A DNA stretch of 7,524 nucleotides from Chitinophagaceae bacterium (lineage in GTDB: Bacteria; Bacteroidota; Bacteroidia; Chitinophagales; Chitinophagaceae): assembly GCA_025455205.1 (NCBI GenBank), contig JALOMZ010000252.1, positions 1 through 7,524 on the forward strand, written 5' to 3'. Below, piece by piece: positions 1-6,312 of this stretch (positions are counted from its first letter, which is position 1; every line of letters begins with the position of its first letter). The translations under genes were made by a program, and so were the position numbers. Below the pieces are notes generated by a model. The model saw nothing but the letters and a program-made list of their open reading frames with translations, did no database searches and was not told the origin of the DNA.

Positions 1-78
1 GCCCATGGGGAAAGCTTTCAGGCTCCGCCATGGGCTCCATAACCGGGGCATGGGCTGGTTCACCACTGCCCCTGGCTG
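1..78. other. Left-edge stretch without a complete gene
   Basis: This stretch lies downstream of the DinB-like gene and is too short to hold a recognisable gene. On the minus strand, ATG codons at 40 and 31 share one frame that stays open to the edge (M-E-P-M-A-E-P-E-S-F-P-H-G), so a further leftward gene could begin here, but 13 residues cannot identify it. The stretch also holds an inverted repeat (GGGGCA at 45-50 and TGCCCC at 67-72, 16-base loop) just after the DinB stop. It has no T-run on the minus-strand side, so it is a poor terminator candidate. A perfect 10-base palindrome sits at 10-19. Confidence 0.3.
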
Positions 79-588
79 TTACAGGTACCTTTCCTCGTAA
101 ATGCGCTGGTGGTGGTAGATATGACCGGCCATGATAAAGCCCATGGCGTTTACCGTTACGCGGTGCCCGAAGGCGATACCATACTCTTGCAGGTCCTGCT
201 GGGTGAAGGAGTTGAACAAGGTGATGGTGGCTTTTCTGAGGGCCAGCAATTCTTCTTTGATGGCTGCCAGGCTGCGGTGTTCGGCTGTAGCACGGGCGGC
301 ATAGCTGTTCTCGTCAAATCCGGGCAGGGCCTGCTTTTCGCCACGGGCAAAGCTCATGGCACGGTAGGCAAACACCCGCTCACTGTCTATCAGGTGCTGC
401 AACATCTGTGCTACCGTCCATTTGCCTGGGGCATAGGTGTATGAAAGTTTTTCTTCCGGGATGCTGCCCAGCCAGAGGCCGAGTTGATCCCATGACCGGT
501 TGAGCACAGTGAATACATCATCTCCATCGGCCATGCCAACATAGTTCTGGTAAAGGGGGGCGTAGTCTTCTTTAAGCGGTCGGGGCAT
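79..588 (-). CDS. DinB-superfamily (DinB_2-like) putative metal-binding protein
   Basis: This 169-residue protein has the fold signature of the DinB/YfiT superfamily: a four-helix bundle that binds a divalent metal through three histidines. They appear as H65 in the segment GKWTVAQMLQHLIDSE and as H156 and H160 (HxxxH) near the C-terminus. The GKWT...QHLIDSE...YR block and the ending GHIYHHQRIYEERYL are typical of small Bacteroidota members. The protein is probably cytoplasmic, as no signal peptide is seen. Members include thiol transferases and damage-induced proteins, but most have no known substrate, so no reaction is assigned. The start chosen is ATG at 588, ten bases after the protease stop. 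An in-frame ATG at 672 would add 28 Lys/Arg-rich residues read through the end of the protease gene and is less likely. It is probably the last gene of a leftward operon. Confidence 0.85.
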   Translation of the reverse strand: MPRPLKEDYAPLYQNYVGMADGDDVFTVLNRSWDQLGLWLGSIPEEKLSYTYAPGKWTVAQMLQHLIDSERVFAYRAMSFARGEKQALPGFDENSYAARATAEHRSLAAIKEELLALRKATITLFNSFTQQDLQEYGIAFGHRVTVNAMGFIMAGHIYHHQRIYEERYL

Positions 589-598
589 GATTATCGGG

Positions 599-2257
599 TT
601 ATTTTTTCGTTTTGATCTGCCTGGTTTTGTTTTGCTCCATTTCCAGCGCCATTTGCACCGCCCTGGCGGCATTTACCACGCCGCCGGTGCGGCAGGCCGC
701 TGCCATGGGGAGCTCGTTTTTGCCGGCCGAACCCGGCCTGGCAAAAACAGCCTGGCGGTAGGTGGTGTCTGCCGAGGCCTCAATGATATGCTTGAGGTCG
801 GCGGCGCTCAGGTCCGGGAAATAACTCAAAAGTAATGCAGCAATGCCACTTACCACAGGGGCGGCCATGCTGGTGCCCTGTTGAAAGGAGTATTTATTGC
901 CGGAAGGTACGGTGGAATAGATCTTCACGCCCGGGGCCAGCACATCCACCGTTTGTTGTCCGTAATTGGTGAAGTCGGCAATCAGGCCGCCCTTGAGGCT
1001 GGAATCGCTGCTGGCGCCTACGGTGATCATATTGGCGGCTTCTCCGCCATGCACGAACCGGGGGTTGGGAAAATTGGGCACGGAATCAAGGTTGGACGCA
1101 TCGTTGCCGGCTGCATGCACCAGCAGTACATTTTTGGAGGCGGCATATTGCACGGCCTCATCTACCCAGCGTTTATGCGGACTCACCGATTTGCCAAAAC
1201 TCATATTGATGATGCGGGCTCCATTGTCCACGGCATAGCGGATTCCAAGGGCTACGTCCTTGTCGTGCTCATCGCCTTTGGGCACCACGCGTATGGGCAT
1301 GATCTGCACCTTGTCTGCCACGCCTTCCACTCCCACGCCGTTGTGCCGGTCGGCAGCAATGATGCCCGCCACGTGTGTGCCGTGCATGGCGGAAGCCCCC
1401 ATCACATCGGCATTGCCGAAATCGCGGCTGTTCCAGTTGCCATCATCGTCGCCGGTGATTTCGCGCCGGTGGTTAACGGCAGGCCTTTCTTTCAGGTATA
1501 TGAGGTCTTCCTTGCTGGCAATGAATTCGCTCATTTCTTCGAGGAACTCAATATTGGTCATCTCCGGGTCTATCTGCAGCAGTTCGTAGATGCGCAGGTA
1601 GTTCAGCTTGGCCTTCTTGCCATTGGCGTCGGCAGGATGGAACTGCTCCAGGTCAATGGCATTGTATTCATTGGTGCCCAGTTGTGCAGTAATGATGGAG
1701 TCATAGCCCTTAAGGGTTTCCTGTATGCGACCCACCAGCTTAAGCAGGAACCGGTCTTCGTCTGTTACCTGCACAGCCCGGCTTACCTGTTGCCAGAGGG
1801 CATATTGTTCGCGCTGCCGGGCATCCATGGCGCCGGTGTCGGGCGATTGCTGTTCAAATACAGGGCTGAGTACATGGTACAGGCGTGCAGCTTCAGAGGA
1901 TTCTTTCTCCACGTTACGTCCATCCTTGCTGCCCAGGAAGTTCCAGCCATGCTTGTCATCGGCATAACCATTGCCATCCTCGTCTATCCCATTGGAGGGC
2001 AGTTCCTTGGAATTGTACCATAGCCGTGAACGGAGGTCTTCATGGGTGGTGTCAATGCCGCTGTCAATAACGGCAACCACCACGGGCTGGGACTGCCGGT
2101 TTGCCAGGAGGTCGTAGGCTTTTCGGAGGGAGATGCCGTAGTAACCATCGCTTTCCCGGTCCAGCAGGTGCCAACCCTTGCGAAGGGGGCGCTGCGCCAC
2201 GGCAGATAGCAGGGTGAAAAGCACCACCGCCGGTATCATCAAAACACGAAGCCTCAT
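599..2257 (-). CDS. Secreted subtilisin-like serine peptidase (S8 family)
   Basis: This 552-residue protein is an exported serine endopeptidase. Residues 1-21 form a signal peptide with a likely signal peptidase I site after AVA. The catalytic triad is complete: D65 (VIDSGID), H292 (HGTHVAGI) and S463 (GTSMAAP), with the oxyanion-hole asparagine N385 (HAAGND). D65 and H292 are 227 residues apart, against about 32 in classical subtilisin, so roughly 195 extra residues are inserted. The insert is flanked by acidic Asp/Gly/Asn loops at about 92-101 and 270-284 that could bind calcium; its middle (about 115-260) is charged and probably helical. Similar inserted subtilases are known in Bacteroidota. 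The chain ends in a Lys-rich tail soon after the catalytic domain, with no type IX secretion C-terminal domain, so a periplasmic or outer-membrane-associated site is more likely than T9SS export. Its substrate is unknown. It lies 36 bases after the membrane-protein gene. Confidence 0.93.
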   Translation of the reverse strand: MRLRVLMIPAVVLFTLLSAVAQRPLRKGWHLLDRESDGYYGISLRKAYDLLANRQSQPVVVAVIDSGIDTTHEDLRSRLWYNSKELPSNGIDEDGNGYADDKHGWNFLGSKDGRNVEKESSEAARLYHVLSPVFEQQSPDTGAMDARQREQYALWQQVSRAVQVTDEDRFLLKLVGRIQETLKGYDSIITAQLGTNEYNAIDLEQFHPADANGKKAKLNYLRIYELLQIDPEMTNIEFLEEMSEFIASKEDLIYLKERPAVNHRREITGDDDGNWNSRDFGNADVMGASAMHGTHVAGIIAADRHNGVGVEGVADKVQIMPIRVVPKGDEHDKDVALGIRYAVDNGARIINMSFGKSVSPHKRWVDEAVQYAASKNVLLVHAAGNDASNLDSVPNFPNPRFVHGGEAANMITVGASSDSSLKGGLIADFTNYGQQTVDVLAPGVKIYSTVPSGNKYSFQQGTSMAAPVVSGIAALLLSYFPDLSAADLKHIIEASADTTYRQAVFARPGSAGKNELPMAAACRTGGVVNAARAVQMALEMEQNKTRQIKTKK

Positions 2258-2293
2258 GAATGCAAAGATGTTATTCCATGCCTAATTACATTG

Positions 2294-2716
2294 TTAGTGG
2301 AAGGCAAATGTTTGTGCCAGGTTAAACAAATAATGGGCAAACACCAGCAGGCTCACCAGCAACACCACCCGGCTCAGCACATAGATATTGCCAAAGGATT
2401 CCGGAAATCCCAGGTTGTCGAATTGCCGGTATAGGCGATTGTTCAGGAGGATGTAAAGGACAGTAAATATGCCGGATATTCCCATGGAGTAACGCCAGGG
2501 GTGCTGTGAGGCAAGGTTGCGTGCTGCCACCACCATCAGCACCAGGTACAGGAGGCTGAGCAGCACGTTCATAACCAGCACCGATTGCAGCAGCCGGTTG
2601 GCTGCAATGCGTTCCTTTTCCTGCAGCATCAGACCGGCCCGGTCCAGCAGGTACTTGGAGTAAAGCAGGCCGGAGAGGAGAATGACGGCGAATATCAGCG
2701 GTGGCAATTGCCCCAT
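2294..2716 (-). CDS. Small four-helix integral membrane protein, function unknown
   Basis: I do not recognise this 140-residue protein. Four hydrophobic segments are visible at about residues 6-20, 43-64, 76-91 and 112-131. They are joined by a charged loop at about 24-42 (containing Q-E-K-E-R) and a second loop at about 92-110 (N-N-R-L-Y-R-Q-F-D-N). There is no cleavable signal peptide, Cys pair, metal-binding His cluster or known enzymatic motif, so it is best described as a polytopic inner-membrane protein. The ATG at 2716 is used; no Shine-Dalgarno sequence is seen. It lies 22 bases after the aldehyde dehydrogenase stop and 36 bases before the protease start, which suggests co-transcription but says nothing firm about its role. 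It could be a helper for the protease or an unrelated passenger. Confidence 0.75.
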   Translation of the reverse strand: MGQLPPLIFAVILLSGLLYSKYLLDRAGLMLQEKERIAANRLLQSVLVMNVLLSLLYLVLMVVAARNLASQHPWRYSMGISGIFTVLYILLNNRLYRQFDNLGFPESFGNIYVLSRVVLLVSLLVFAHYLFNLAQTFAFH

Positions 2717-2738
2717 GGATTATTGAATTGGATGGTGC

Positions 2739-4202
2739 TCAGAGGTTGAACTGTATGCCCTGGGCCAGGGGCAGTTTGGTGCTGTAGTTAATGGTATTGG
2801 TTTGCCGGCGCATGTAGTTTTTCCAGGCGTCGCTGCCGCTTTCGCGTCCGCCACCGGTTTCTTTTTCGCCCCCAAAGGCGCCGCCGATTTCTGCACCGCT
2901 GGTGCCGATGTTCACATTGGCAATGCCGCAATCGCTGCCGGCGGCACTCAGGAACAATTCGGCCTCCCGCAGGTTGAGGGTCATGATGGCGCTGCTCAGA
3001 CCCTGTGGCACATCGTTCTGGATGGCAATGGCTTCCTCCAGGGTGCTGTATTTCATGACGTACAGGATGGGAGCAAAGGTTTCGGTGTGTACAATGGGCA
3101 TATCGGGGGTAACAGCCGCAATGCATGGCTTTACATAGCAGCCGGTTTCATAACCGGGGCCTTCCAGCCTGCCCCCTTCCACGATAAACCGGCCGCCCTG
3201 CTGCTGGCAGGCTGCAATGGCCTGCAGGTATTGTTCCACGGCAGCCCGGTCGATCAAGGGTCCCATATGATTGGCGGCATCCAGCGGATCGCCGATCCTG
3301 ATCTGCTTATAGGCATTCACCAGCTTCTGCGTGAACGATTCGTATACCGATTCGTGGATAATGAGCCGCCGGGTGGATGTGCACCGCTGGCCGGCCGTGC
3401 CCACGGCGCCAAATACACAACCGATAAGCGCCATATCCAGGTCGGCATCCTGGGTGATGATGATGGCGTTGTTGCCGCCCAGTTCCAGCAGGCTGCGGCC
3501 CAGCCTGGCCGCTACGGCCTTGCCTACTTCCTTACCCATGCGGGTGCTGCCGGTAGCACTGATGAGGGGCAGGCGGTGGTCATTGCTCATCCATTCGCCG
3601 GTTTCGCGGCCGCCATTGATGATGCAGCTTACCCCTTCCGGCACCCCGTTGCGGGCAAATACTTCCTGAATGATGCGCTGGCAGGCTACGGAGCAAAGCG
3701 GCGCTTTTTCCGAGGCCTTCCAGATGCAGGTGTTGCCGCAAACCCAGGCCAGCATGCTGTTCCAGCTCCATACGGCCACCGGAAAGTTAAAGGCACTGAT
3801 GATGCCCACCACGCCAAGCGGGTGCCACTGCTCATACATGCGATGTCCGGGCCGTTCACTGTGCATGGTTAGGCCGTGCAGCTGGCGGCTGAGGCCTACG
3901 GCAAAATCACAGATATCGATCATTTCCTGCACCTCACCCAGGCCTTCCTGCAGGCTCTTGCCCATTTCATAACTCACCAGCCTGCCCAGGGCTTCTTTTT
4001 GCTGCCGCAGGGCATCGCCCACCTGGCGCACGATCTCACCGCGCCGCGGAGCAGGCCAGAGCCGCCATTCGGCAAACGCTTCCTGGGCACGGGACACTAC
4101 GGTATCATAGGCTTCGCGGTCAGTGCTTGTAACGGCACCAATGAGCATGCCGGTGCCGGCATTGATGGGTTGAAGTCCAAGTTCTTTGAGAAACTCTTTC
4201 AT
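2739..4202 (-). CDS. amaB: Aldehyde dehydrogenase, ALDH7/antiquitin type (alpha-aminoadipate semialdehyde / L-piperidine-6-carboxylate dehydrogenase)
   Basis: This 487-residue NAD(P)-dependent enzyme belongs to the ALDH7 (antiquitin/AmaB) family. The family oxidises alpha-aminoadipate semialdehyde, in equilibrium with piperidine-6-carboxylate, to alpha-aminoadipate in lysine breakdown. Visible family marks include PAPRRGEIVRQ (50-60), EVQE-IDICD-AVGLSR (90-106), the N139 oxyanion residue in AFNFPVAV, K162, the coenzyme loop GSTRMG (218-223), general base E240 in LLELGGNNAI, nucleophile C274 in GTAGQRCT, and E375 in HTETFAPILYV. The C-terminal block SGAEIGGAFGGEK.TGGGRESGSDAWK.YMRR followed by LPLAQGI is almost diagnostic, matching remembered human ALDH7A1 nearly residue for residue. 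All catalytic residues are present and the length is close to full, so it should be active and cytoplasmic. No lysine aminotransferase, saccharopine or aminoadipate gene is in view. The symbol amaB is by family; pcd is also used. Oxidation of other aldehydes, such as stress or osmolyte precursors, cannot be excluded. Confidence 0.93.
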   Translation of the reverse strand: MKEFLKELGLQPINAGTGMLIGAVTSTDREAYDTVVSRAQEAFAEWRLWPAPRRGEIVRQVGDALRQQKEALGRLVSYEMGKSLQEGLGEVQEMIDICDFAVGLSRQLHGLTMHSERPGHRMYEQWHPLGVVGIISAFNFPVAVWSWNSMLAWVCGNTCIWKASEKAPLCSVACQRIIQEVFARNGVPEGVSCIINGGRETGEWMSNDHRLPLISATGSTRMGKEVGKAVAARLGRSLLELGGNNAIIITQDADLDMALIGCVFGAVGTAGQRCTSTRRLIIHESVYESFTQKLVNAYKQIRIGDPLDAANHMGPLIDRAAVEQYLQAIAACQQQGGRFIVEGGRLEGPGYETGCYVKPCIAAVTPDMPIVHTETFAPILYVMKYSTLEEAIAIQNDVPQGLSSAIMTLNLREAELFLSAAGSDCGIANVNIGTSGAEIGGAFGGEKETGGGRESGSDAWKNYMRRQTNTINYSTKLPLAQGIQFNL

Positions 4203-4231
4203 ATGGCTGATGGTAATAATGTGAAATTATA

Positions 4232-4249
4232 GTGGCATTTTATTGCCAC
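4232..4249 (-). terminator. Hairpin between receptor and aldehyde dehydrogenase genes (weak terminator or attenuator candidate)
   Basis: A perfect six-base-pair stem (GTGGCA / TGCCAC) with a six-base A/T loop lies in the 58-base gap after the receptor stop. On the minus strand it is followed by TATAATTTC, which is T-rich but lacks an uninterrupted T-run, so it is a weak intrinsic terminator at best. It could reduce read-through from the receptor promoter into the dehydrogenase operon, or simply stabilise the 3' end of the receptor message. No convincing TAnnTTTG promoter follows it. Confidence 0.4.
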
Positions 4250-4260
4250 GGGAAAGGTAC

Positions 4261-6174
4261 TTACTGCCTGGTAAATTGCCATTTTATTCCGCCCATGAGC
4301 CAGCGGCCGGGCATCACCGATCCCAGAATGTCGCTGTATTGCTCATCGAAAAGATTGTCGGCCTGCAAAAACAGGCTGAAGCCCCGGGTAAGGCGTGCTT
4401 CCACCCGCATGTTGAGCACAAAGTATTCCGGAGAAACAGCAGCATTGATGGCTGAGGCCTGGCGACCGGTGCGTTGTTTGTACAGGCCATTGGTGGATAT
4501 GCTGAACCGGCCGGTTTGATACATCAGGGAGAAATTGCTAAGAAACCGGGCGTGCGAACTGATATAGAAACCAGGCTCCGAGCCTGCATCGTTCTGGCTG
4601 CGCAGCCATACCACTCCGGCATTGGCCAGCAGGGTGCTTCTTTCATTGAACACATGGCGGTATACCAGGTCTGTTTCGAAGCCGGTAGTGCGCACGCGGG
4701 CGATGTTTTTTGCCAGGGCATAGCTGCCATTGGGAACCAGGTTCTCCTGGCGCGGCATTTGCGCATAGGGCGTGGGCACAAAGTCTATCAGGTCTTGCTG
4801 GTTGCGGCTGAAAACGGAGGCCGCCAGTTTCCAGTGTTTGCCCAGCCAGAGGTCGGCACCACCCTCGTAGCTCCAGGATGTTTCGGCGGTGAGGTTGGGG
4901 TTGCCAATGCTGCCGCTGGGTACCACAGGCCGGTTGTAGTTGTTGAAACGCTCGGTGAAATCGGCGTCGCGGATGGTGCGTCCCACGCTGCCGCGCAACT
5001 GGTAGATGCTCCGGCGGTACGACGCATTGAGTTGCGGCACCACCTCAAATCCGCCGCGTTGGTTGTAGTCGAAACGGAGGGCCGGCTCCAGGTGCATATA
5101 GCGCCCGGCCTGCTGCTTCCAGATACCAAAGAGGCCACCCTGCCATACCTGGTGGTTGCCGCGGTCGTTGCTGGTGATGCCCTTGCTGATGTACTGTGCG
5201 CCCAGCACCAGGGCGGTCTTGGGCTTCAGTTGCCAGTTGGCTACATTCAGCAGCTGCACAATGTCTGACTTGTTTTCATTGGGCCGCACGGCGGAGTTGA
5301 AGGTATAACGGTCGTTCACCGCTTTGTAGCCGGCATCAAACCGCCACTGGAAGTTCCCTTTCTGGTAGCCGGTTTGCAGGTGGTTCCACCAGGTTTTCAC
5401 CCGTTCGCGGGCGGTATCGCTGGCAAAAGTGGTGTAGAAGTTCTGGGCCGAGAAATCCCGGTAGTCGTAGGCGGTTCGGGCTGCCAGGTGCCAACGTTCA
5501 TTGAAGTTGTGCCGGTAGGATAGTGATGCGGTGGTGAGGTCAAGGAAACCGGTGGTGCCCCGCTGGGGCTGGCCATCGGCATGATTGCCCTGGATACCGC
5601 CTGCCAGCACGCCCTTCGCTGTTTTGATCACCCCGCCGGCGCTGTAATTGAACAACCCGTATTGTCCCACGCCAGCCTGGGCCTGCGCCTGCGTTTTCTG
5701 CTGGTTGGCAAACGACCGGGTGATGATGTGCACCACGCCACCAACAGCCTCTGTTCCGTAGATGGCAGAGGAGGCGCCTTTGAGCACCTCAATGCGCTCA
5801 ATTTCGGATGGCGCTATGGGAATGTAACTGCTGAAATGGCCCGTAAGCGGATCATTGAGCCTGATGCCATCCAAAATCACCAGTACCTGTTGAAAAGTGC
5901 CTCCGCGTATAACAATATCGCTCTGTGCGCCCATGGGGCCGCGGGCCTGCACTTCCACGCCCGGTATATAGCGCAGTAACTCATCAATGGAATGCACGGG
6001 CAATTGGTAAAACTGTTCCCCTTTGATCACCACCAGGTTGCGGCCGGTGAGGGAGGCTTTCACCGGTGAGAGTCCGGCGGTAACAGTCACCGGATCCAAT
6101 CCGGTGCTCGTGGTGTCCTGGGCGAAAAGCCGGCAGGAAAGGCAGAGCAGGAGGAGCAGGGGGATACGCGTCAT
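4261..6174 (-). CDS. TonB-dependent outer-membrane receptor (BtuB-like size class, substrate unknown)
   Basis: This 637-residue protein is a TonB-dependent active transporter. Residues 1-18 are a signal peptide (leucine-rich core, cleavage probably after FA before QD). A TonB-box-like stretch DPVTVTA lies at 27-33. The plug domain spans about 45-153, with the typical run SIDELLRYIPGVEVQARG, DIVIRGG, ILDGIRLND, IERIEVLKGASSAIYGTEAVGG and VHIITR. The rest, to residue 637, forms the beta-barrel of alternating aromatic strands, with the late DNLFDEQYS motif and a closing strand GGIKWQF. It lacks the N-terminal carboxypeptidase-regulatory-like domain and the ~1000-residue length of SusC proteins, so it fits cofactor, siderophore or metal uptake better than glycan uptake. 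Start choice: ATG at 6174. A TTG at 6201 would add nine residues but falls inside the promoter -7 element. A PQQ-dependent dehydrogenase is divergently transcribed upstream; the ligand cannot be read from sequence. Confidence 0.92.
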   Translation of the reverse strand: MTRIPLLLLLCLSCRLFAQDTTSTGLDPVTVTAGLSPVKASLTGRNLVVIKGEQFYQLPVHSIDELLRYIPGVEVQARGPMGAQSDIVIRGGTFQQVLVILDGIRLNDPLTGHFSSYIPIAPSEIERIEVLKGASSAIYGTEAVGGVVHIITRSFANQQKTQAQAQAGVGQYGLFNYSAGGVIKTAKGVLAGGIQGNHADGQPQRGTTGFLDLTTASLSYRHNFNERWHLAARTAYDYRDFSAQNFYTTFASDTARERVKTWWNHLQTGYQKGNFQWRFDAGYKAVNDRYTFNSAVRPNENKSDIVQLLNVANWQLKPKTALVLGAQYISKGITSNDRGNHQVWQGGLFGIWKQQAGRYMHLEPALRFDYNQRGGFEVVPQLNASYRRSIYQLRGSVGRTIRDADFTERFNNYNRPVVPSGSIGNPNLTAETSWSYEGGADLWLGKHWKLAASVFSRNQQDLIDFVPTPYAQMPRQENLVPNGSYALAKNIARVRTTGFETDLVYRHVFNERSTLLANAGVVWLRSQNDAGSEPGFYISSHARFLSNFSLMYQTGRFSISTNGLYKQRTGRQASAINAAVSPEYFVLNMRVEARLTRGFSLFLQADNLFDEQYSDILGSVMPGRWLMGGIKWQFTRQ

Positions 6175-6198
6175 GGGAGCTGTGAGCTGATGGGCCGG

Positions 6199-6229
6199 CA
6201 AATATAGGGGAGTGCTCAGGCAGCGAAAA
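6199..6229 (-). promoter_or_regulatory. Bacteroidota-type promoter for the TonB-dependent receptor
   Basis: On the minus strand, TATATTTG at 6206-6199 matches the Bacteroidota -7 consensus TAnnTTTG exactly. A T-rich -33 candidate (TTTT at 6229-6226, followed by CG) lies 19 bases upstream, the expected spacing. Transcription would begin around 6190-6195, giving a leader of about 20 bases before ATG at 6174. This also argues against the upstream TTG start. Confidence 0.6.
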
Positions 6230-6237
6230 GAAGGATG

Positions 6238-6252
6238 CGCTGGCTTTCAGCG
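6238..6252. promoter_or_regulatory. Inverted repeat between divergent promoters, possible operator
   Basis: CGCTG and CAGCG form a perfect five-base inverted repeat around a five-base centre. It sits upstream of the receptor promoter's -33 position and upstream of the dehydrogenase promoter, where one dimeric regulator could control both. Five-base arms are short enough to arise by chance, and no regulator gene is in view. Confidence 0.2.
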
Positions 6253-6284
6253 TCTTGTTCAGAAATATGGCAGGCATAATGGAT

Positions 6285-6292
6285 TATGTTTG
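6285..6292 (+). promoter_or_regulatory. Bacteroidota -7 element for the PQQ-dependent dehydrogenase
   Basis: TATGTTTG matches TAnnTTTG exactly and ends 20 bases before the ATG at 6313. No TTG is found at the usual 19-21 base spacing; the nearest, at 6255-6257, is 27 bases away. The -33 part is therefore weak, and the promoter might need an activator. The leader (CCATAAAATAGACCGC before ATG) is A-rich, with no Shine-Dalgarno sequence. Confidence 0.5.
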
Positions 6293-6312
6293 CGCCCCAT
6301 AAAATAGACCGC

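Noticed and set aside
1..57. Repeated CATGGG words (4-9, 29-34, 49-54) as a repeat element
   Set aside because: Only six to eight bases are shared, with unequal spacing; this is consistent with chance in GC-rich sequence at a gene start.
589..672. Upstream ATG extension of the DinB-like protein
   Set aside because: It would overlap the end of the protease gene by 74 bases and add a Lys/Arg-rich stretch untypical of the family; the ATG at 588 fits better.
881..2023. A 380-codon open frame on the plus strand
   Set aside because: It lies entirely antisense to the protease gene, whose triad and signal peptide are clear. The product has no recognisable motif; GC-rich codon use commonly leaves such frames open.
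2263..2270. CATCTTTG on the minus strand just before the protease start, similar to TAnnTTTG
   Set aside because: It has one mismatch, lies only five bases from the start codon and lacks a -33 element at the right distance, so it is probably chance.
2802..3872. A 356-codon open frame on the plus strand
   Set aside because: It is antisense to the antiquitin-type dehydrogenase, which has strong family motifs along its whole length.
4214..4233. TATAAT-like sequence upstream of the aldehyde dehydrogenase as a promoter
   Set aside because: It does not match the Bacteroidota -7 consensus and has no matching -33 element. The A/T richness of the gap explains it.
4474..5268. A 264-codon open frame on the plus strand
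   Set aside because: It is antisense to the beta-barrel part of the TonB-dependent receptor and shows no domain signature.
6175..6201. TTG start giving a nine-residue longer receptor
   Set aside because: The TTG is part of the TATATTTG -7 element, so it would not be in the transcript. The ATG at 6174 starts directly at a good signal peptide.
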